Source: Neodiprion pinetum (taxonomy: Eukaryota; Arthropoda; Insecta; Hymenoptera; Diprionidae). From it: a DNA stretch of 64,000 bases. Of this stretch, positions 41,401 through 53,400 are shown piece by piece; position 1 is the stretch's first letter; every line of letters begins with the position of its first letter. Below the pieces are notes generated by a model. That model worked only from the letters and a program-made list of their open reading frames with translations. It was not told the origin of the DNA and made no database searches. Location of the stretch: contig NC_060234.1 of the NCBI RefSeq assembly GCF_021155775.2, forward strand, positions 29,695,026-29,759,025. The letters run 5' to 3'. Position numbers and translations under genes: made by a program.

Positions 41401-44400
41401 CAATACAAGGTGAAGGGAAAGAAAGTAAAAGAGAATCGCGGATCAAACATCTGGCATGCTGTGCCAAAGGGTCTTCCGGGATTCGCTTCGCGATGCACGT
41501 GATCGACCAAGTCACGTCTGTCGAAAACGTGAACGTGCCGTAAAATTTTGTGAAATTCACCAACTTCTAATTGGAGGTAAAAGCACGTCGCTCTCTCTAG
41601 AAATTGCTCAATTGTTCGTCCTGGAATCCGTTGAACGTCGATACGTGCAAGAAAATCGGTTATAATTAACTCGAAATGCCTCGCTCCCTCCCCTCAGGAA
41701 ACACCGTCGTTCAAATATACTATATCTGCAACTTCATTATCCTTCGGTTGGTAAATGGTTCGAGAATTTTACTTGGCTCGGATACCAATACCGTTCACTT
41801 TCACCCCGTCCTAGTCAGCTGGAATTCCAGAGAAGACTGCGCCGTCGCGTGATTACAAATCGGTAGTCGCATTCGACTCTATGAACGCTAATGATTTCGA
41901 TTTTCAATTGTACATACCTATAACCAAACTGATAGAACTGCTATGATAAAATGATACGTGTTGATCAGGAAATACATATAATCCTTCGATATTACACGGT
42001 GGCTATAATTAAACTGAGACTAACTTTACAGGTACAACGAAAATTTTTTGTTACGAAAAAAAAAAGAAAAAAAGAATGCGATCCGATTGTGATTCTGATC
42101 GAGACAACCATATAACTACAGCTCATTCTCTGCCGTCGATAGACGGGTTCTTGTGATTGAATTTAAAACAGAATGGCAAATCTCAACTTCGCCGAATTTG
42201 CAATCCGACGAGTGAAAAAAAAAGAACGAAAAAAACAACGACACTTGGGAAGAAAAAACGAAGTGAGATATTAAAGCTGATTGAAATCTGATGTGAAGAA
42301 AAAGTTTAATTTAGATCTTCCAAACGGACGTGTTTCAACGTCAAGGTGACTCGAGCCAAATATGACGCCGATTGTTACCATCCGTTAGTTTAATCGTGCG
42401 CAACTAGACACTTGAAATATGAAATATACGGCATGCGATATTCTTCTGCGAACATGTTGTACGTGTATGTTCTCTCTTACGGACCGAATGGCTTAGCAGA
42501 TACCCGACCTGCACACGCTTTTAGCAGCGTATGCACGTATAGAAGGCATTGCACCGAGTGGAAATAGCAAGTTAGAGAATACATCTTGGGAGATCGAATG
42601 AATACTCGTAGCCCCGAGGGCTGAATTACACGGTGCTTGCATACGATCATTGCACAGCGCATATGCATATGCGTTGTATATCCTCGTAGACATGTGCACG
42701 TCGAAGTCCCCTGCATTAGCAATGTCCCTATCGAACATCCCTGCAGCACGGGGACGAGCGGCGATATGACCGGATACTTGTGTGCATACCTATAATAGTA
42801 TGCGGCTATTGATATCTCCCGCATAAGCAGCGTTCTGCCGGTGCACTCGCTGCATTCGAAAGGCATCGGATCAGCAATATTTCATATTCATGCGGACACA
42901 CGTACACCTGCGCAACCACCTACCTCTGCGCATTCGTATGATAATCGTCGTTTTGACAAAGACCGAGAAGAACGTACGGAGGGACTCCTTCGCTCGAGTT
43001 ACACGTTGGATTGAATTAATGAGTGGTTTAATTGTACGAATTTCTTTTGTCTTTTTATTTTTCCCCATTGTATCTCTTTACACTAGAACGTTCGTAACAC
43101 TTGTGTATAGACGTGACTTCATCAATCCGCTCGCATTGTCCACGCGAGGCTTATAATCAAAGAAGCCGCGAGATACTCCGAGCGTTTTGTGTTGTTTTAT
43201 ACGTATAGGGAACAAATCTGCACCCTCATTGTACTCTGGAGATGTTTTTCATGTTTGTCCTGAAAAACGAAACGATTTTACGAAAGAACGCGTAGGCTTT
43301 CGAGTAGGCGTATTATTATACCTACTACAGACCAAATCCGGTTTTGAAACGTACGGCTTTCAACGTACGCACTGGAAGAGAAACGTCCTCGTTGAAATCA
43401 CTTCCACGAGCCACTGCCGTATATACATACATATACCTACCCGTTCTGGCATATTTAAATCTGCTGAACAGACGTGGATCGAGCTCTCGCATAAATCTCA
43501 GGGGGTTTCCAATCAGTCACTTGTTTGAGCAACAAACCAAGTTGATCTCGCCAAATTTAGCCTGCCGGGACGGAGAATTTTAACTCGTCTCTGAGAACAA
43601 AGCATCTGTAATTGAATGAATAATCGTACGAAGAATTATGGGGATGAATTTAGTCCGGAACCATCTTTCAGGTTGTAGGAATCTAGACTCGCGGATTGAA
43701 CGTTGTTAAAGTTGGAAAATCCGGTGCTATCTTTTGCGCTGTAACAAGACGACGGCTGCACGTTACGTTATAAGATTGCTGAATCGTTCCCGCGTATAAT
43801 AAAGCGTTGTAAGGATTTATTTTTTTGCAGCCGTGCGGCGTCTAGAAAAGTAAACCGCTTAGATAGGGAGCCCTAAGTGGCTTGCTTGTACCTCGGATAA
43901 AAATGTACGCGCGCCAGACAGCGCTTCGATTTTTAACGTCTCTCATGAGACCAGTTTGACCATAAATCCCCAGCAGATATGGGGCCTCTGGTAGGTACGT
44001 GGCTTGCAGCGGATATATATCGACGTGACTTTCCAATGCCCAATGGAGTCCTGCACTTTCTATCTGTGTAACAAATACGCGCATATCCATTTTTTTAGAG
44101 TTCACCAAACGACCACGTTCCTGTAAATACGAAAGACTGTAAAATTGCCGCTACTGGAGATTCGGGACTAAAATGTACAATTCACGGTTCGCGAATGAGA
44201 CGAAACTTTGGCATTAACGTTCTTTGCACTCTTTGCAAAGTTTTGTAAAACACCTATTCTCACTGTCGAATTGCCGTGATTCGCATGCCACGAATTGCAC
44301 GCATTGGATCATCGTCTTAAATGGATTGCTAATCGTTTCTTTTTCGCTTTCATTGTGTTTCAGGGCTCCGACCCAAGAGTGGCTACCTGCCGGGGCAAGC

Positions 44401-47400
44401 TTCAGAACAGAAGAAGCAAACTCAACCAGGAAATCAACAAGGAACTCCGGCTACGGGCAGGCGCTGAGAATCTCTTCAAGTAAGTTCAATTCCCTCGTCG
44501 ATTGCTCGTCCGAGTGACCTTTTGCCTCAAGAGTGAACCCCGCAAGTTTGTAATCTTTAAACGAGCCTCCGAGTCTTCGTAGAGCATCGTCCCGCCTCCA
44601 TTAGACGGTCTTATAACTTCGTCAGAGCTCCCTTTCAAGCGAAATCATTTGTTTTATTCAAAGTGCGGGTGATTCTTCTCTGGAAACCGAGACCAGCCAG
44701 CGATTAGTTGAGTGAGCTGAGCTCAGCCAAGCTAAGCTTCCTGCCTCCGAAGGCGGTTTTATGGCTCGAACAGCTTCACGCTATCTCATTACTCCATCGG
44801 GCGTCGACCTACTTCGTATAACCCTCGTGCAAAAAGCACCACGCCCAGATCGAACCGTAGCAAAAACAAACCGGCATCTTACCCACGCGTTACCCGTCCC
44901 ATTAAATTGCGATGGCTCAACTTTTTGTCAATACAAAAAATTAGCGATAGGGCATTTTTCGCGCAGTCGCCACGTGCGCATATACTTACGGTTTGCGAAT
45001 ATTTCGAACACCCGAGATACGCGCTGACATCGATATTCCTGCGCGTTTGCCAATTTCTCTTCAAGATGCTCGCGGATCTCGGGGTGGAAGGGTTCGCGCT
45101 GATCGCGAAAGAAAGCGAGATATTGTACAATCTCTTGTCTATTATCTAGCTGCCTACCATCTAGCATTCGCACCCCAAGGTGTAGGTGTTGCTCTACGGC
45201 GGATGTGATACCTACCTACACGTTTACACGCGTGTAACGTATTTTGCTTACGAAGGCACCGAAGCCGATGGCGACGACGAAGGTCCTACAGGCATCAGGC
45301 GACCAGTTCAGTGACTCTTCTTGTATATCAAGGTCGGTCGCCCGAGGGAGACATTAGATAAATTACCGGCGCATGCGCACCTTGGGCTAATGCCACGCCG
45401 AAGTCTTCCGTAACAAATTACCCACCCTTACCTAGATTTATTATATTTATTTTGTTTATTACTTTTACACATCTCGCCTACCCAAGCAAGTCGTCGCGTT
45501 CCAGGAGTTATTGAGTACCTGGATTCAGGAACGACCGATCGTCGTAAGATACAATCGACCGCTAAATTTTCACCACGGATCATTCGGTGGTCGTGTAACC
45601 CGCAAGCCAGTCGCTTGTTGGAACATTTTTTCATTCAGAAGTAATCGGCTCTTATAATTGTTTTTCAATTTATATTATACATCCAATTCCTACGAAGAAA
45701 CAAACCGGCTGCAGCGATGACTTGAACGATTCTTGCGTGAAAATGGAATTTCTTGCTTCTATTCGTTCCATGTCAGTATTCACGGCCTTGATATCTTCAA
45801 TTTTCCGCTTCGAACACGTACCTGCCTGGTTCAATACTGACGAGTTATACAGCATTCTGCGAATAGCAGAACAGGAATCCCGTAGCAACGTTACAGAATG
45901 TCACCCTTCATGAGAAGTTACCCTCAACGCATCATCTGGAAATTAAACATGATATAATGCTTTTCTATAAATTGGGACGATGGCTACAATGCGAACGTGC
46001 TGAAAAACTTGTTCTCGCATCGTTCGTGCAATTGCTCAATGACTGTACTCGGAAATTTTGCGCTATCTTAAGTGCTCCGAATTTTTTTTTTCTGCATACG
46101 ATTTCACCTAGTGAAACTTAGCATCTAATCGACTAGTTTGACATCTGAACAAGATTAAATGTGACATGTTTATTTGCTGTATTCTAAGTACATTAATGCA
46201 TCCTTCTTGTTCTACGATTTAAAGATAAGACGGACGAAAGCAAATTACCAATTTATATTGACTAAGGCCGGATATTTAGATAACTGTGCACCTAATTAAG
46301 TACACGCCTATTAACTTTAACTATCTTTACGATTAACTGAGTGCTCATGATGCAGGAACAAGTTACGTTGAGTAAAAGCTTTTTTGGATACTATAGGTAG
46401 AGAACGAATCCTATTCATTGTAGTTTTTGTGCCCATGTGATCATAATGGATACTTTCTGCAACAGATTGGATTGCATTCATGAGATTCATGTTCCTTCTG
46501 TACACGGTAGCTGCCATTACAGAGGTAATAAAAGCAGGGAATCCCGTTTTCACGCAAGAATCTACCAAGTCATTGTAGCTCTTTCACGATGAGTTATTAT
46601 GAAACGTAGTTTAGATTGTATCAAAAAAAAAAAATTACACAGGCCTTTTGCCGTATAGTTACGTAGGAGAGAACCATTTTTAAGATTATTTCCGTGTAAG
46701 AATATATTCGCAGCCTGTAGCTTTGAGGGAAGATTTTCGTAACGATATTTTAGTCCACTTAAGTCGTTCTCACTTCATCGACCTCACACCAACATGAATT
46801 TATATGTTGTAAAATGCACAACTTATAACCTGTCCCATTATTTGATCAAATTTTAGGGCCACGACGAACAGAAAACTGAAGGAGACGGTCGCCCTGGAGT
46901 TGAGTTTCGTGAATTCGAATCTGCAGCTGCTCAAGGAACAGCTGGCTGAATTGAACAGCTCGGTGGAACTTTATCAGAATGCCGACAGGTGAGTTCCGTA
47001 ATACCTTCTACCTCCGAAATACGTTTAAACTCTGTACGAATAACGACTCCGAAGAGTCAGTCGCCACTTAATGCCGACTTATAAAAGCTGCGAGTAATTT
47101 TACTCCGTCGCATCCGCATTCACTTACACAGCATGAGCTCACTGTGTTCGGTTATACTCTATGCACAGTCCAGTATTCCCACGAGACGCCGCGATAAGAC
47201 GTTGCGGGTCCCCCGTATCCGGCATAGTCGATTGATCGAGCGTATCTTCGCAATTTGAATTTCGAACACTGATTGCTGTTCCACGAACCGCGAACGATAG
47301 TTATCCGTTGCAGGCTGCAATCGGCACTCAGTATCACACCTACACAACTCCGTATGAACGCTCGCAATGCATATCGAAACTCGGAGCAGCTAGGCTCTTG

Positions 47401-50400
47401 CCACGTGAAAAGACGGAGCCTTGAGTTTCGCTGTAAACTAAAAATGTTGATGTAATCGCGGAAGTGATGCCACATAACTTTATGGACGTATGTTCAAAGC
47501 GATTGAAACCTGCTGGAGAGAAGGAATCGAAAATTAGAGCGTGTGATTCCAACGACCTCGGAATGGCAGTATTTCGATTTACCGAAGCGCGTCTCCCAGC
47601 GGGCTTCATTGTTTTTACGCGGGTTGTTCCCAACCGCAACTCCGACTCGCATCCGCGATGGCGCGATGACCGATAACAGATGCTCTTATCTTAAAGCGAG
47701 GTGTTAAACGGGTGCTCCTCTTGGCGCCCAAGGCGTTGCAGTGCAGACTCTGGGGAAACGTATACATCTTGTACCAGAATGGATCGCACGCCAGGAAGCA
47801 CTCGAGAGGCGGGTGGTGGAGTGCATAGATATTCTAAACTGATACCACACCGCGGCAAGAATTGCATTACAAGTCGGCAGTGACCAGTAGGAAGCTGTCG
47901 TGGTGCTTGAAGTTCTCTTCGAGCCGGAGCAGCCGATACTTGTAACTGCGCCGACTGTTCAACCGGAGACCGATGTCGTCGGCAACTACCGGAATGATAC
48001 CAGCTGTACAATGAGTATAATACAGCTGAAATGCAGAATTGAATCGTAAATATTTTTACAAGCATTGCAATGCTTGAAGTCGACGCGTATCTTGGAATGA
48101 ACTGTGGCTCTCGGCGCAGAAACTTTTACCACCCCACAACTTCCGTCTGGCTTCTTCTATCCGTCCGGCTGAGCAGCCGGGCAGCGCGTCGCGTTGGCTA
48201 TGCTTCGATTCCTGGGTCACTGGCCGCCCACAACGCGATGTGTTACGGCGTCTAAGTAGGATCTCAGTTCTTGAAGGAAATTCTTTATAACGTATATTGT
48301 ACGCTGGCGAGAGAAGTAGACATCGTGCCATGTCAGCTAACGCCAGCTCTGTGACTTTGTCCGCGGAACCATGCGACAGCAGATCTGATGAAAAAAACGT
48401 TGTACAGGTACCGTGGCATCGCTGGAATTAACAATCCCGAGAATTCAATCGTCTGTCGGTGAGCAGAAACTTGGACGGTTTCCTGATTGTGAATAGTATC
48501 ATCTTCTGCATGACGGAATAACGAATCGGACCATAATAAACCCCGTAACATGATCGGTGTAGGTACAGAGTTCACTATACTCAGAACAAGAGCGGACAGC
48601 TGTCATTTACGGGTAATGGACTCAGGCCGAGAGTTGAATGGGTTGACAGAGCAGTTCAGCACGCGGTATATACTGATAATTATGATTACCAACTTCCCTG
48701 GGACTAGTTTCGTCGACTTTTGAGATTAATCATCCTGCAATTCTTTGTGGAAGCACCAAGCTGTCGCGTGCGAGAGATTTACGCGGATATATTTCGGCAC
48801 TTGGTTGGTGTTTGCGCGCAGCAATGATGCCATACAGCGCTGTGTCTGTTTAGACGTTAGCTGACCACGTCACTGGTTCGAAGATGTCTCGAGGAGTGAA
48901 GTTGAGGGTGACTGCATCGATGAAGACACTGCTAGGCTAGACAGTGTGTCCAGTTTATCTCGGAAGCTCGTGTGGTCGCGTCAGCCAAAGTGTCTCGAGT
49001 CAACAAATGATAACCGTAACACATTAACATAATACATATATTCACATGTATACTAGCACGTTTCGATAAGATGCCTGAATTAATTATAGTCGCCCATTAA
49101 AATCTCGCGTTTATGCAGCTACAACATCGTACGCTCACGCACAATGACTGTAATATACTCTGCCCAGCGAAAACTAGTTTGGTGGTGTGTAGCCTGTAAC
49201 GTACGTATTTATAATATTTACCGTCATAAAAAAAATCGGTGCTGTTCTCTGTCAATATGCAATTGGAATAGGTAATCCAATTTCCGAGCTGCACACAGGC
49301 ATAACATAACGTGGCATTAGATACACCGCGACGTTGGACTCTCATTCAAACGGCTTCTTCCCGCATAAGGATTATGATTAGACGATGCATGGTATTTTCC
49401 GTCACGAGTCGTCAGACCCAGCTGGTCGATAATTCTGACGGGTGTGATCCAGTTCTAAATTCCGTAGACAGAGCGGAAATTCGTCTTTGAGAAACGGGGA
49501 ATACTGTAAACGACGGGTTTCGGTTACACCCTGAGACCGGCAGCTGGTCATTGGTGCTTCTGCGAAGTCGTAGCAGAGTGAAGTACGGACACGTCTCGAC
49601 GTACATGCCGAGTGACTTCAACATCCGCGTCAAGAGATGCAGCTACGGAGCCGAGATCCAACGGTTCTACCACTTTTTCTGAGGTGTGCCAGAAGTACGT
49701 CGACAATCATCTCACACTATCAGCTAACCGTCGTGTATGCGTGCGTGCCCTTCTCCACGTCTCATTCACTAACGGGAAGCCTGACGTGAGGCTAGCTGCG
49801 ATAATTTATTATACGTGCTCCGACTAACGCATTGAAATAAATGTACCACAGAGTGTTTCAGAAATTTCACAAACATCCGACAGTCCGCACGAATCTGAAA
49901 GAGACCAGAATTTAAATGCGCCGGAACAACTCAGCCGTCTCAAGGACGCGAGTTGCCCGTAATTTTTGAGGTCAATGAGGGGAGCAATTAAACAGCCCGT
50001 TGGAGCGTGTATAAGAAAGCATTCGCTAGTCCCACTACAGGAATGTTATGCAGACTCTCGGCTATGTTGGACATCGTGATAGTGATCGCAAGACGTAATC
50101 GTGATGCAGGCTTGTTTGTTTTTTACACGAGTTAATTGTTCAGCGGTACGACTGCACTACGATCATTGATCATTCCCCACCAAGTTTTGTTTCCGGAATG
50201 AAAACAGATACCAAATTTTCTAATGCGATTTCTTTATGATTCGAATTTGAATTTCCATCTTTAGGGTATAACTGCAGTTCGGCGAACTTTAAAATTCAAG
50301 CGAAGTTAATGACATGATAAATGAGACTGGACCAAAGTGAAGTTAATTGTATCACAATTGATGAAATCACGTTAAATGGAGGAGTGTTTGAATGAGACCT

Positions 50401-53400
50401 TGAAGCGAGTCCAAGATCTCTCTAAGAAATTTCGAGCAGTTGTTTATACAAGCTCAACTGAAAGGTGAAATTTAAATATATGATTCAAAGCAAAGATTTC
50501 ATTGACGGCCGGCTGGCTGCCTTTTGACCGGAGGAACCAGGCCACGAAAACATGTCAGACTTTCATCTCAGCGAATCAACTCGGAATGAACGCTTTATTG
50601 TATCCCGGTATGACGCGATGGCTACGGAGGCGATAAGTTAGTTTAAGAATCCTCCTACGCCTAACTATGCGTGGTAGAAAGTGGAAGGAAATAATAATCA
50701 TGAAAAGTTTTTGTGTCATTTTGGCTAAACATTCACACAATAAATCCATTCGAACTCATCTTCATCTTGAACTTCGTTTTATAGTACGTGTCAAAATTGG
50801 CAGGATTTGATGTAATTGTTGATGTTACATGTGAATTACGGAAAAGATTCACGTCAGCCGGATGTTTTGATGCAGTATAATTTGCAACTGACTCTTGTAC
50901 AAAACAACAAACAACTTTTGCATGCATAACTAACAAGTAATAAACAGCCTAGTCATCCACCTTGTCTTACGAGAATTATACAATATTACATAACAATTTT
51001 CCGCGGTGTTATTGTTATGAATCTTGACCTGTGTATCTGGGCGGGGAACTGTAGGAAAATACAAATAACACAAAATGAGAAATGATGCGAGCTGTGTTAC
51101 AGAGCATTGTTGACACTTTGTAATTAATGAGTTTTAATCGCCCGGAGTGCAAAATTCCCTGACCCAGCCACATGAATCATGGACGATACCATCATCGGAA
51201 TATTTTACCAAGATCGCGGGGATTGATTTGCTTTAATCTCTACGCGATCCTTGATCCTTCATTTAACATCCTTGCGAATACGCCACCGAGCATTGCCCCC
51301 GTATATCCGAAGATCTAGTTGCCTTGACTGAAGTAGGTATACGTATAAGATTGCAGGTTGAACACTTACGTCAAAAACTTTGCACGGGAGATGCGTTAGA
51401 AAAGGAAGGAATAAATGTCGCATACCTTAATGAAATGAACTAATTACATGCCTTAGGAATGAAATTATGCATATTCCGCGGTTCTATGCTAGATCTTTAC
51501 GCATTTCCCGCGGAGAATTCAAGTTGCTCGGGTTCTTTCGACAGACAACCGTGAAATTGATAACTTTGGTTACAATTAAATAATATAATCTATGGCTGTC
51601 GAGCGAGCAGTACTTGCTACGTATTTATAAAAGATTTAAATACTTGCCTTCTTCATTACTAGCCGATACCGTTACCTCGGCCGGGTTCTTCTGGTGATCC
51701 ATTAGGGATTGAGCTGTTTTGAAAACTGTATCTTTTCAACCATCACGGAGGAAGTCACGGGTATCACAGTCTATGTAGTGTACAGTGCGGTAGGCTGCTA
51801 ATTATTATTATTTTATAACGGGAATAGACAAGAAATTGTAATTGATTGCGTATTCGTAAGAGCAAATGAGACCATCCTATTAGTTATTTATGTTCGGCTT
51901 GAGTCTCGCACACCGGCTGCGCTGTAACAGAAGGAATAAAGATTTCAATCGAGCTACACGTTCGTACGTGCAGCATACATCATATATTCACATACGAATG
52001 TTGCTTGTAACCACAATTTAGGCGTACTTACTACTAAATTTTACTCACGGTTCGTGAAGGGTGTATCATTAAATTGCTGAAAACCTAATGATGAGAACTT
52101 TTTCGTATCTGGCCGTAGCTAGAAGGCAGCTTGCGATAAAAAGTACCCGCGTTTACTCTCTGATCTTGTCATCTCTTCAAGTATTCACGACTTAATTTAC
52201 CGTTCTGCTCGTGAGTAAAAAAGATGCGAGGTCTCGTCGGAGGTAATAACTTGGTATATCGACGAGAGGATATATAATGTCGTAATTCTTGAACCAAAAA
52301 ATTGAATTCATCTTCGCATAATTACGACAAACGTTTCTCGATGAAAAGTTAAAAATTTTGTTCGTGCATTTCGATATTTTGCAACAGTTCGATTCTCGCT
52401 TTTCGTATGAATACGTACTTCAATCCAGCAACGTGTCAGAAACGAATTAGTGTATTGCGAGGTGTATTGCTACAGGTGAACAGCACTGATTCACGATTTA
52501 CAAATTCCCGGTTGATTGTTATTATCCTTAAGCACATTCCTATCAGAGCATTAAACTTCATCTTAATATAAATTTTATTACAGCGAGGAACCTGTAATGC
52601 CCATGATACCGTTGGGCCTGAAGGAGACCAAAGACATTGACTTTCGAGAGCCGTTTAAAGTGAGTATTTACCTTGAAATATTTTACTTTCCCGTTCTTCA
52701 TTTTGCCGCTATTTTAGCTACTAATGTCGTCAAATTACCTGGTTAGTGCTGTCAAAAATGGCGTTAAGCTCTTGTATAAAGATGTAAGAACTTCAGGGGA
52801 AATGGAAAGAAAGGAAAAACAGGGAAAGGAATGTACAAGCTCGTACAATACTCAAATTACAGGCTATGCGATTTAATTCTATACTTTATTGTTTATAAGT
52901 GCGTGCTTGCATGTGTCAATATTTCACGGTTTTCTCAACACCGAGTTTAAAAACAAGGTTACATTAGTGGGGGAACATCAGGATTATCCACGAAATCGTT
53001 CGATGGTATTTTCTCCTCAGGCCGACAAACATCTTTGTGCCTTTCCAACAACTTGTTTTTTTCTTGATGCTTCTTGTTGTTATCCACTATTCTCATGTAG
53101 TCGAGGTCATCTTTCTCGGGGCCAATCTCTAAAAATTCCCGTCTCGTTGAGGCGGACTGGGCCTTTACTGATTTGATGGGTTTGCTTTCCGTTGACTTCT
53201 TGGCTTTGTCCTCTGGCTTCGCAATTAGTTTTAATGGATTTAAACGCGGCATTGTCACCACCAAATGCCCTGTCGTTTGAGATCTTTGAACTGTACTTTT
53301 CTCGGTCAAAACTTCACTGGACAGGGTCAGTTGTAATATTTTGCCTTTGATGGTCACTCTGACGTAGCCAGGCTGAACATCGACGTCCAAAAAGGAAGTA

